NCBI RefSeq assembly: GCF_024699925.1
Contig: NZ_JAJOMX010000001.1
Location: 2,146,001-2,210,000 of the forward strand
Direction: 5' to 3'
Length of the DNA: 64,000 nucleotides
From: Mesorhizobium sp. J428
Lineage (GTDB): Bacteria > Pseudomonadota > Alphaproteobacteria > Rhizobiales > Rhizobiaceae
The notes under the pieces are model-generated. The model was not told where the DNA came from. It saw nothing but the letters and a program-made list of their open reading frames with translations, and did no database searches. Below, in pieces: positions 55,369 through 64,000 of this stretch (the first letter of the stretch is position 1; every line of letters starts with the position of its first letter). A program made the translations under genes and the position numbers.

Positions 55369-56326
55369 TCAGAACAGCGCTTCGATGTCGGCGATGCGGT
55401 CGTTGACCAGCCAGCCGTAATAGTTCTCTTCGGGAAGCTTCGGTTCCTCCCCCGCCGCCGCCCGCCGCTGGTTCTCCGCCTTCAGCGCGTAGGCTCGCGC
55501 CTCGGGACCGCCGACATTGTAAAGCGTCGCGGTCAGGCCCGGATTCTGCGAGATGTCGAAGCCGGCGATGGTCCTGTAGGCATCGATCGCCTTGCGCAGG
55601 GTCGCGGCGACGTAGGGCAGTGTCTGGTCCGGGTCCATGATTGTGGCATAGACCGCCTGCGGGTCGCGGTAGTCGAGCGTCGGCGCGCCGGTCACCTTGG
55701 CCACGGTGTCCGTCATCTGCAGGGCGGTCAGCGGATTGAGCTGGCCGATGCCGAAGGTCTGGCCCGCATAGAAAGGCTGGAAGAACACCGCGCTGAAGCG
55801 ATTGTTCGGGAATTGCCTGCCGTCGACGGATCTGCCCTTGAAGGAAGCGTTCCAGACGTCCTCCCGGCAGGTCCAGATCGCATAGCTGCCGGGCAGGCTC
55901 TCGCAGCGGGCAAACTGCGGCCGCTGAATGAACGTGCCGATGTCCTCGCCCTCATAGGAGAACGAGAAGCTGGAACTGAGATAGGAGACCGCCTTGACGT
56001 AGTAGGTCTGGAGCCGGTCGTAGGCGTCCACATTGTAGGTATGCTCGCCGACGATGGCGCCGGCGATGTGCAGCGGGCTGATGTCGAACTGGCGTGCAAC
56101 GGCCGCGATCTTCTGCCGAAGCGCCTTGTCGTTGCGTAGCAGCGCGATCACCTTGCGGTATTTCGCGTCGTAGCTGGTCTTGAGCGCCTTGGTGCGGGAG
56201 GCGGATCCGCCGGGGCACCTGCGGCTGCTCGATGCTGCGGTTTCCGCTCGGAACGACGGTCGCGGCTGCGGCAGGGACGGCCGCCAGCACCGAAAGTCCC
56301 AACAGCACGACGGCCAGCTTCTTCAT
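55369..56326 (-). pseudogene. DUF1402 family exported protein, one-base frameshift
   Basis: N-terminal signal peptide 'MKKLAVVLLGLSVLAAVPAA' from ATG 56326, then 'SGNRSIEQPQVP'. The GGGG run at 56212-56215 (C-run on the coding strand) breaks the frame. Removing one base gives 'GGSASRTKALKTSYDAKYRK' and joins 'VIALLRNDKALRQKIAAVAR' to the stop at 55369. The restored protein is 318 aa, with 'QTFGIGQLNPLTALQMTD'. Function unknown (DUF1402). The intact frame on both sides suggests either a recent mutation or a sequence error. Confidence 0.85.
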
Positions 56327-56469
56327 TCTTCGCCCGGATTTGCGACTTCGCCTAAGCCCCTGCCCCCGTCTAAGGACTGCCTTTCGGGAAGTCGAGTGCG
56401 AAGACACAAGCAATCGACTGGTCCAATCCGAAGAAGATCGGGGGTGGCCCGAAGGCCACACCCCAGCCT

Positions 56470-57785
<1,316 letters not shown>

Positions 57786-57789
<4 letters not shown>

Positions 57790-58289
57790 TCTTCCTCGGC
57801 ATCCCGCGCCATCATCAGGGCGGTGCCATAGATTGTCGTTCTCGTGTCGAAGGCCCTGAAACCGGCCTTCTCATAGGCGCGGATCGCCCTGGCGTTGGTC
57901 GGTTCCGGATCGATGATCAGCCGTGGCGCCCCTTCCTCGAACAGCTGTTCGGCGAACTGGGCGACGATGGCGCTGCCATGGCCCTTGCCGAGCAGATCCG
58001 CTTCGCCGATCGAGATGTCGATGCCGAGCGTTCCGAACGGCTGATCCTGATAGGGATGGTCGTCCTCCATATGCGGATCGTAGCTCTGGAGATAGGCGAC
58101 CGGCCTGCCGTTCAGCTCGACGATCAGCGGCTCGACCGACACCTCCTCCATCGCCTGGCGGATTTCGGCGATGCCCTTGTCGGGATCGCCCCACCATTCG
58201 ACGACGTGCGGCTGTCTCAGCCAGGTTCCGAGCAGCGGAAGATCGGCTTCCTCCACCGCCCGGAAGTCGTAGAGCGGCTCACGCGGCAT
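57786..58289 (-). CDS. GNAT-family N-acetyltransferase (AAC(6')-like)
   Basis: 167 aa. '[20 protein letters not shown]' and '[18 protein letters not shown]' with the acetyl-CoA motif resemble aminoglycoside 6'-N-acetyltransferase-like proteins. It sits between hslV and hslU with overlaps on both sides; this arrangement recurs in Rhizobiales. Actual substrate unknown; resistance should not be assumed. Confidence 0.9.
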
Positions 58290-58827
58290 CGATCGATTCG
58301 AGCGTGACGGACTGATTGGTGTAGATGCAGATGTCGGCCGCGATCTCCATCGCCTTGCGAGCGATCTCCTCGGCGTCCTTGTCCGTATCGATCAGCGCGC
58401 GCGCGGCGGCGAGCGCATAGTTGCCGCCTGAACCGATCGCCATCACGCCATGCTCGGGTTCGAGCACGTCGCCCGTGCCGGTCAGCGCCAACGTCACCGA
58501 TTTGTCCGCCACCAGCATCATCGCCTCGAGGCGACGGAGATAGCGGTCGGTGCGCCAGTCCTTGGCCAGTTCCACGCAGGCGCGGGTCAGTTGGTCGGGA
58601 TACTGTTCGAGCTTGGATTCGAGGCGTTCGAGAAGGGTAAAGGCATCCGCGGTGGCGCCGGCGAAGCCGGCGATGACATTGCCCTTGCCGATGCGACGCA
58701 CCTTCTTGGCATTGCCCTTCATCACGGTGTTGCCGAGGCTCACCTGGCCGTCGCCGGCGATCACAACCTTCCCGCCCTTGCGCACGGTCACGATCGTGGT
58801 GCCGTGCATGATGATTTCTTCAGACAT
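58279..58827 (-). CDS. hslV: ATP-dependent protease proteolytic subunit HslV
   Basis: 182 aa. The catalytic Thr follows a short propeptide in '[20 protein letters not shown]'; '[15 protein letters not shown]' is typical. Forms a double hexamer with HslU. Overlaps the GNAT gene by eleven bases. The gap to hisB (58828-59026) probably holds both promoters; I see no gene there. Confidence 0.96.
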   Translation of the reverse strand: MSEEIIMHGTTIVTVRKGGKVVIAGDGQVSLGNTVMKGNAKKVRRIGKGNVIAGFAGATADAFTLLERLESKLEQYPDQLTRACVELAKDWRTDRYLRRLEAMMLVADKSVTLALTGTGDVLEPEHGVMAIGSGGNYALAAARALIDTDKDAEEIARKAMEIAADICIYTNQSVTLESIDAA

Positions 58828-59026
58828 GAGATACTCCGATAGCGAAACGGCCCGGCCCGAAGCGCCTTGGTCGTTCCCGATGCCGGACTATGTATGCACG
58901 CCGACCGCGATTGCAATCTGCATGGAACCCTCGCCCTTTGGGCAGGTTCGGTGCCTCGCCTTAACTGGAAATGAAGTCGTCATGCTGTTATGAGGCGGTC
59001 ACCTTCGGGACCCAGGAATACGCAAG

Positions 59027-59635
59027 ATGTCCAGCACCACCCCGCGCCGCGCCGAAATCAGCCGGGCGACCAAGGAAACGGAGATTTCCGTCTCGGTCGA
59101 TCTCGACGGTTCGGGCAAGTTCGACGTCTCCACCGGCGTCGGCTTCTTCGATCACATGCTGGAGCAATTGTCGCGGCATTCGCTGATCGACATGACGGTG
59201 CGTGCCAAGGGCGACCTGCACATCGACGACCACCACACGGTGGAGGATGTCGGCATCGCGCTTGGACAGGCGATCTCCAGGGCGCTGGGAGAACGCCGCG
59301 GCATCTGCCGCTACGCCTCGCTCGACCTTGCCATGGACGAGACGCTGACGCGCGCGGCGATCGACGTGTCGGGCCGGCCGTTCCTCGTCTGGAACGTCGC
59401 CTTCACCTCGCCGAAGATCGGCACGTTCGACACCGAACTGGTGCGCGAGTTCTTTCAGGCGCTGTCGCAGAACGCCGGCGTGACGCTGCACGTGAAGAAC
59501 CACTACGGCGCCAACAGCCACCACATCGCCGAGACCTGCTTCAAGGCGGTGGCGCGGGTGCTGCGGACGGCGATCGAGGCCGATCCGCGCCAGGCCGGCG
59601 CCATTCCCTCGACCAAGGGAACGCTGAAAGGATAG
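59027..59635 (+). CDS. hisB: Imidazoleglycerol-phosphate dehydratase
   Basis: 202 aa. Metal-binding His clusters '[13 protein letters not shown]', '[18 protein letters not shown]' and '[14 protein letters not shown]'. Histidine biosynthesis, sixth step. Stand-alone, without the phosphatase domain of enterobacteria. First of the his genes here. Confidence 0.96.
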   Translation: MSSTTPRRAEISRATKETEISVSVDLDGSGKFDVSTGVGFFDHMLEQLSRHSLIDMTVRAKGDLHIDDHHTVEDVGIALGQAISRALGERRGICRYASLDLAMDETLTRAAIDVSGRPFLVWNVAFTSPKIGTFDTELVREFFQALSQNAGVTLHVKNHYGANSHHIAETCFKAVARVLRTAIEADPRQAGAIPSTKGTLKG

Positions 59636-59638
59636 TCC

Positions 59639-60111
59639 ATGGCGAGTTTCGTGGTCATGGAGGCCCCGGAAGGCCGCGATGAGGCGGCCTATATCCGGGA
59701 CGGCTTCCACTTTCTGGCTTTCCTGCTTCCGCCGATCTGGCTGGCCTGGCATCGGCTCTGGATCGAGGCGCTGGTGGCGTTCGCCGTGATGGCCGTGCTC
59801 GGATCGCTCGGCAGCGTCTCCGGCTTCAGCGAGGCTGCTCCGCTGCTTTCGCTGCTTGTCTCGCTCTATGTCGGGCTGGAAGCCCCGGCGCTGCGCATCG
59901 CAGCGCTTCGTCGCCGTGGCTGGCGCGAATGGGGCGTTGTCGACGCCTACAATCGCGACGACGCCGAGACGAAGCACCTGTTCGGCGACGGTGCCGTCCG
60001 CTGGAGGAAACGAGGGCGCCGGCGCCGATGCCCGAGCCTCAGCCTCTGGCTCCGCGCAACGGCCCGTCCGGCCCTGCGCTCGGGCTCTTCTCCTATCCGG
60101 GGGCGCGCTGA
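59639..60111 (+). pseudogene. DUF2628 membrane protein, frame broken near the 3' end
   Basis: About 157 aa if restored. 'GFHFLAFLLPPIWLAWHRLW' and two further helices form the DUF2628 domain. The first frame passes the expected end into hisH; the proper tail '[12 protein letters not shown]' and 'GLFSYPGAR' lies in the other frame and stops at 60109-60111, exactly at the hisH ATG. The shift (one base missing) is between about 59980 and 60005. Lies between hisB and hisH, as in related genomes. Function unknown. Confidence 0.78.
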
Positions 60112-60761
60112 TGCGGGTCGCGATCATCGACTACGGCTCGGGCAATCTTCGCTCGGCCACGAAGGCATTCGAGCGCGCCGCCCGCGAAGCCGGCATCTCG
60201 GCCGAGATCGACCTGACGGCCGACGCCGGACGTGTGCGCACGGCAGACCGCATCGTCCTGCCCGGCGTCGGCGCCTATGCCGACTGCGCCGCCGGCCTGC
60301 ACGCGGTCGAAGGCATGTGGGAGGCGGTCGAGGACGTCGCCATCCGCAAGGCCCGCCCCTTTCTCGGCATCTGCGTCGGCATGCAGCTCATGTCCGACCG
60401 GGGACTGGAAAAGACGATCACCAAGGGCTTCGGCTGGATCTCCGGCGACGTGAAGGAAATCGAGCCCCGCGATCCGTCGCTGAAGATCCCGCAGATTGGC
60501 TGGAACACGATTCACGTGAAACACCCACACCCGCTGTTCGATGGAATAGCGACCGGCGAGGGTGGGCTGCACGCCTATTTCGTGCATTCCTACCATCTGG
60601 ATGCGACGAATCCGGACCAGGTTCTGGCGGTCACCGACTACGGCGGCCCGGTCACGGCTGCCGTCGGCCGAGACAACCTCGCCGGCACGCAGTTCCATCC
60701 CGAGAAGAGCCAGGCGCTCGGCCTCGCCCTGATCGCCAACTTCCTGAAATGGAAACCTTAG
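60111..60761 (+). CDS. hisH: Imidazole glycerol phosphate synthase, glutaminase subunit
   Basis: 216 aa. Catalytic Cys in '[11 protein letters not shown]' and His-Glu in '[13 protein letters not shown]'. Supplies ammonia to HisF. ATG 60111 overlaps the DUF2628 tail. A parS-like sequence lies within it. Confidence 0.96.
   Translation: MRVAIIDYGSGNLRSATKAFERAAREAGISAEIDLTADAGRVRTADRIVLPGVGAYADCAAGLHAVEGMWEAVEDVAIRKARPFLGICVGMQLMSDRGLEKTITKGFGWISGDVKEIEPRDPSLKIPQIGWNTIHVKHPHPLFDGIATGEGGLHAYFVHSYHLDATNPDQVLAVTDYGGPVTAAVGRDNLAGTQFHPEKSQALGLALIANFLKWKP
60508..60523. promoter_or_regulatory. parS-like site 4 (14/16)
   Basis: CGATTCACGTGAAACA inside hisH; two mismatches to the consensus. About 17.5 kb from sites 2-3, beyond the predicted origin. 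Confidence 0.55.
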
Positions 60762-61039
60762 AAACCAGGCAACATTGGCGCGTTATCTCTTATACGAGTT
60801 CGGCGATATTGTTGGCTGTGGGGTTCGAAGCGATCGGCGATCGGCGTGGAGGGGAACATCCTCTGAAAGAGCTTCATTCCCCTCTGGCGCGACCCCCTGT
60901 GTTCGACCTCCTCCCACACCTCATATAGACGACGTGGATCGACATCGAACCGATTACTAATATCGCGAACTTTCCAACCACACTCACGCAATACCCATGA
61001 CTTGGCGGCTTCGACAATATTCATACGCGCATGCGACAT
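60758..61039 (-). CDS. Small HTH-domain protein, unknown
   Basis: 93 aa from ATG 61039, supported by AAGGAG seven bases upstream. '[20 protein letters not shown]' has the look of a resolvase/transposase-type helix-turn-helix; the C-terminal half is basic ('QYRRTRIRD'). It lies on the opposite strand between hisH and hisA and its stop overlaps the hisH stop. I do not recognise a named family; a small DNA-binding protein, or the HTH part of a lost transposase, are both possible. Confidence 0.7.
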   Translation of the reverse strand: MSHARMNIVEAAKSWVLRECGWKVRDISNRFDVDPRRLYEVWEEVEHRGSRQRGMKLFQRMFPSTPIADRFEPHSQQYRRTRIRDNAPMLPGF

Positions 61040-61171
61040 TGCTCTTCTCCTTGGGAGGAAAAAAACGACGCCGGCCAACCTGGAAAGTTGACGGCGTCCA
61101 AAGCGTGTGCTTGATGCCGTCTTGCGTAGGAACTTTCCTATTCACCCCCGGCGTCGCTGACGTTGAGGGCC

Positions 61172-61200
61172 AAAAGGCCGGGCCGTGAACCCGGCCTTTT
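61172..61200 (+). terminator. Strong rho-independent terminator
   Basis: AAAAGGCCGGG (61172-61182), loop of seven, CCCGGCCTTTT (61190-61200). Eleven perfect pairs with A/T ends; works in both directions. It separates hisH from the DUF1330-hisA part, so the his genes are in two transcripts. Confidence 0.85.
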
Positions 61201-61323
61201 GCGTTGGTGATTCGAGTCCTAGTGATTCAACCTCGGCGAGTCCATAGGGCTGGGGTATCGCTTCACGGGATTCTGTTCGGCATCTGTTCTTCAGATCCGT
61301 TTGCAAACAAGGAGATCGACGCC

Positions 61324-61617
61324 GTGACGACCAAGAAGGGTTACTGGATGGCGATGGTCGACATCACCGACCCGGAGAACTATCCGCGCTACATGGCGGC
61401 GAACAAGGCAGCGTTCGACAAATACGGCGCGAAATTCCTCGTCCGCGGCGGCCAGCACCAGATGTTCGAGGGGTCGGCTGCGACGCGCATGGTCGTCATC
61501 GAGTTCAAGGACTACCAGACCGCGCTCGACTGCCACAATTCGCCCGAATACCAGGCCGCGCTGAAGCTGCGGCAGCAATATGCGGTGTCGCACATGGCAG
61601 TGGTCGAGGGCGTCTGA
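61324..61617 (+). CDS. DUF1330 family protein
   Basis: 97 aa from GTG 61324, with AAGGAG at 61309-61314. 'WMAMVDITDPENYPRYMAAN' and 'RMVVIEFKDYQTALDCHNSP' mark DUF1330, a ferredoxin-like dimeric alpha/beta-barrel family. Function unknown. Three bases before hisA, so translated with it. Confidence 0.9.
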   Translation: MTTKKGYWMAMVDITDPENYPRYMAANKAAFDKYGAKFLVRGGQHQMFEGSAATRMVVIEFKDYQTALDCHNSPEYQAALKLRQQYAVSHMAVVEGV

Positions 61618-61620
61618 CGG

Positions 61621-62376
61621 ATGATCCTGTTTCCCGCGATCGACCTCAAGGACGGCAAGTGCGTCCGCCTCAAGCTCGGCGACATGGCGACGGCGACCGT
61701 CTACAACGAGGACCCCGGCGCGCAGGCGAAAGCCTTTGAAGACCAGGGTTTCTCCTGGCTGCACGTGGTCGACCTCAACGGCGCCTTCAAGGGCCAGAGC
61801 GTCAACAGCGCGGCCGTCGGCGCCATCCTCAAGGCGACGAAGAACCCGGTGCAGCTCGGCGGCGGCATCCGCGCCATTCCCCAGATCGAGGATTGGCTCG
61901 ACCGGGGCCTCGCGCGCGTGATCCTGGGCACCGTTGCCGTGCGCGATCCGGATCTGGTGAAGGAGGCCTGCCGTCTGTTTCCGGGCCGGATCGCCGTCGG
62001 TATCGACGCCAAGGGCGGCAAGGTTGCGGTCGAGGGCTGGGCTGAGGCGTCGGAACTCGGTGTCATCGAGCTCGCCCGCAAGTTCGAGGGCGCCGGCGTC
62101 GCCGCGATCATCTACACCGACATCGACCGCGACGGCGTGCTGACCGGCATCAACTGGGAATCGACCATCGAGCTGGCGAACGCGGTTTCCATTCCAGTCA
62201 TCGCCTCAGGAGGCCTCGCCTCGGTCGCCGACATCGTGCGCATGACGATGCCGGACGCACGCAAGCTCGAAGGCGCCATCTCCGGCCGCGCGCTCTATGA
62301 TGGCCGCATCGACCCGGCCATGGCGCTGGCGATCCTGCGAGGGGATCACAAGCCGGGCCGGGGTATGCTAGACTGA
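61621..62376 (+). CDS. hisA: Phosphoribosylformimino-AICAR-phosphate isomerase
   Basis: 251 aa. (beta/alpha)8 barrel with the catalytic Asp pair: '[19 protein letters not shown]' and '[14 protein letters not shown]'. Fourth step of histidine synthesis. The next gene is unrelated to histidine. Confidence 0.96.
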   Translation: MILFPAIDLKDGKCVRLKLGDMATATVYNEDPGAQAKAFEDQGFSWLHVVDLNGAFKGQSVNSAAVGAILKATKNPVQLGGGIRAIPQIEDWLDRGLARVILGTVAVRDPDLVKEACRLFPGRIAVGIDAKGGKVAVEGWAEASELGVIELARKFEGAGVAAIIYTDIDRDGVLTGINWESTIELANAVSIPVIASGGLASVADIVRMTMPDARKLEGAISGRALYDGRIDPAMALAILRGDHKPGRGMLD

Positions 62377-62380
62377 TCTT

Positions 62381-62935
62381 ATGAACATTCAGTCGAGACT
62401 GCCGACCACACCGGATGAATTCCTGCGCTGGAACGAGGGGCGCGAGGGAAAGTGGGATTTTGTTGAGGGAAAGATCGTCGACATGATGGTCAAGGTGTCA
62501 CGAAACCATGCCATCATCGCCGCTCGGTTGACGACGATCCTGGGACAGTCCCTGCCCTATCCTCCGTTCACTGTTTCGACAGCCGATTTTGGGGTCAAGA
62601 CGGAGAAGAGTGTCCGATATCCGGACGTCATGGTGGACCAGGAGCGCGGCTCCAGTGAAGATTTGGCCGCAGCGTCGCCGATATTCATAGCTGAGGTGCT
62701 GTCGCGTTCGACGATGGCGATCGATTTCCATCAAAAGGCTCAAGAATATCAGACCTTGGCCTCGCTCAGAAACTATCTGGTCCTCGCGCAGGACGAGCCT
62801 CGGGTATGGCTGTGGACGCAAGACAGCGGGTGGTCTGGACCATCCATGACGGAAGGTCTGGAAGGTGAAATCTCTCTTCCCGCCCTCGGCCTGACCATTC
62901 GACTGATGTCGATCTATTCTGGACTGTTCGACTGA
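62381..62935 (+). CDS. Uma2-family (DUF820) PD-(D/E)XK nuclease-like protein
   Basis: 184 aa. '[14 protein letters not shown]' (catalytic Asp), '[16 protein letters not shown]' (Glu) and '[18 protein letters not shown]' are Uma2 signatures. These restriction-like folds are common in cyanobacteria and found here and there in proteobacteria; true activity unknown. Inserted between hisA and hisF with 4-base gaps, so it is expressed with the his operon. Its slightly lower G+C suggests later acquisition. Confidence 0.88.
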   Translation: MNIQSRLPTTPDEFLRWNEGREGKWDFVEGKIVDMMVKVSRNHAIIAARLTTILGQSLPYPPFTVSTADFGVKTEKSVRYPDVMVDQERGSSEDLAAASPIFIAEVLSRSTMAIDFHQKAQEYQTLASLRNYLVLAQDEPRVWLWTQDSGWSGPSMTEGLEGEISLPALGLTIRLMSIYSGLFD

Positions 62936-62939
62936 ACGC

Positions 62940-63734
62940 ATGACCCTCAAATCCCGCGTCATCCCCTGCCTGGACGTCAAGGACGGCCGTGTCGTCAAAG
63001 GCGTCAACTTCGTCGACCTGATCGACGCCGGCGATCCGGTCGAGGCCGCGCGCGCCTATGATGCCGCCGGTGCCGACGAGCTGTGCTTCCTCGACATCAC
63101 CGCCTCGTCGGACAACCGCGAGACGATCTTCGACGTCGTCGCCCGCACCGCCGAACAGTGCTTCATGCCGCTCACCGTCGGCGGCGGGGTGCGGCAGGTT
63201 GCCGATATCCGCAGGCTGCTGCTCGCCGGCGCCGACAAGGTGTCGATCAATACGGCCGCGGTGAAGAACCCGGATTTCGTCGCCGAGGCCGCCGACAAGT
63301 TCGGCAACCAGTGCATCGTGGTCGCGATCGACGCCAAGAAGGTGTCGGGGGTCGGGGAACCCCTTCGCTGGGAGATCTTCACCCATGGCGGCCGCCAGCC
63401 GACCGGCATCGACGCGATCGAGTTCGCCCGCAAGGTCGTGGATCTCGGCGCCGGCGAGATCCTGCTCACCTCGATGGACCGCGACGGCACCAAGGCGGGT
63501 TACGACATTCCGCTTACCCGCGCGGTCGCGGACGCGGTGCGCGCACCGGTCATCGCCTCCGGCGGCGTCGGAAATCTCGAGCACATGGTGGAAGGAATCC
63601 GCGATGGCCATGCCACCGCGGTTCTCGCCGCCTCCATCTTCCACTTCGGCACCTATTCGATCGCCGAGGCGAAGGAATATATGGCAAAGGCAGGCCTCGC
63701 GATGAGACTCGACTCCGCGCCGCTCGCGGCGTAA
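62940..63734 (+). CDS. hisF: Imidazole glycerol phosphate synthase, cyclase subunit
   Basis: 264 aa. '[20 protein letters not shown]' and '[17 protein letters not shown]' carry the catalytic Asp residues. Works with HisH. Slightly longer than usual because of a loop near '[17 protein letters not shown]'. Confidence 0.96.
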   Translation: MTLKSRVIPCLDVKDGRVVKGVNFVDLIDAGDPVEAARAYDAAGADELCFLDITASSDNRETIFDVVARTAEQCFMPLTVGGGVRQVADIRRLLLAGADKVSINTAAVKNPDFVAEAADKFGNQCIVVAIDAKKVSGVGEPLRWEIFTHGGRQPTGIDAIEFARKVVDLGAGEILLTSMDRDGTKAGYDIPLTRAVADAVRAPVIASGGVGNLEHMVEGIRDGHATAVLAASIFHFGTYSIAEAKEYMAKAGLAMRLDSAPLAA

Positions 63735-63745
63735 ACGCGCCTGCG

Positions 63746-64000
63746 ATGGCCGGCTTTTCCCTGTCCGATCTCGAACGCATCATTGGCGAGCGCGCGCTTT
63801 CCGAGGACGGCAGCTCGTGGACCGCGAAACTCTACCGCTCCGGCATGGAGCGCGCCGCCAAGAAGATGGGCGAAGAAGCGGTGGAAACCGTGATCGCCGC
63901 CGTGAAGGGCGACGACGCGGCGCTGGTTTCGGAGAGTGCGGACCTTCTCTATCATTGGCTGGTGGTCATGAAGGTTGCCGGACTGCCGCTCGCGGATGTC
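63746..64000 (+). CDS. hisE: Phosphoribosyl-ATP pyrophosphatase, 3' end outside window
   Basis: First 85 codons. '[19 protein letters not shown]' and '[13 protein letters not shown]' are HisE motifs with the Mg-binding Glu/Asp. Second step of histidine synthesis. Follows hisF by 11 bases. Confidence 0.95.
   Translation, partial: MAGFSLSDLERIIGERALSEDGSSWTAKLYRSGMERAAKKMGEEAVETVIAAVKGDDAALVSESADLLYHWLVVMKVAGLPLADV

Overview
The window looks like chromosomal DNA of a Hyphomicrobiales (Rhizobiales) alphaproteobacterium, probably close to Mesorhizobium and other Phyllobacteriaceae. The evidence is high G+C, the conserved block parB-parA-rsmG-mnmG-mnmE-rho-hemJ-hemE / ppsR-maf-aroE-coaE-dnaQ-secB-fxsA-tim44-mltA, the hslUV and his clusters, GANTC (CcrM-type) sites, and many ABC uptake systems. 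The species cannot be fixed from the sequence.

Layout. (1) 1-5726 is the right end of a genomic island. It holds a polar amino-acid-type ABC transporter, an M24 creatinase/ectoine-hydrolase-like enzyme, a decayed FAD oxidoreductase and a tyrosine integrase, and it ends at a 3' fragment of tRNA-Gly(GCC), the likely attachment site. (2) 5890-8495: promoter, inverted repeat and cobalamin riboswitch driving mesX-mesD, an O2-linked, folate-independent methionine synthase pair. (3) 8608-16122: a frameshifted ROK regulator and a sugar ABC operon with a BadF-type kinase and a SIS-domain isomerase/deaminase, probably for an amino sugar. (4) 16139-23571: a PotABCD-like ABC operon followed by an acyl-CoA ligase and an enoyl-CoA hydratase, opposite a TetR regulator with a good operator candidate. 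(5) 23638-30327: LysR, NMT1-type binding protein and adenine deaminase, divergent from an SsuBC-like ATPase/permease pair, then a GMC oxidoreductase fragment. (6) 30361-35373: BigR/SqrR-type regulator, DUF2892 membrane protein and an RND pump. (7) 35397-37469: Lrp regulator divergent from a class V aminotransferase. (8) 37535-58827: replication and housekeeping core with holA, parAB, parS sites, tRNA-modification genes, rho, heme genes, the predicted chromosome origin (47340-47725), and the genes from ppsR to hslV. (9) 59027-64000: hisB-H-A-F-E, interrupted by DUF2628, a small reverse-strand HTH gene, DUF1330 and a Uma2-family nuclease-like gene.

Several genes have a single-base reading-frame break in a short G/C run (acyl-CoA ligase, hemE, DUF1402) or a small indel (ROK, DUF2628). 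Because hemE is needed for heme synthesis, some of these may be assembly errors. The FAD oxidoreductase carries several lesions and looks truly decayed.

I saw no CRISPR array, no rRNA and no complete insertion sequence. The most interesting points are the riboswitch-controlled MesX/MesD pair, the GANTC-rich origin, the parS cluster, the BigR-DUF2892-RND unit and the tRNA-Gly island border.
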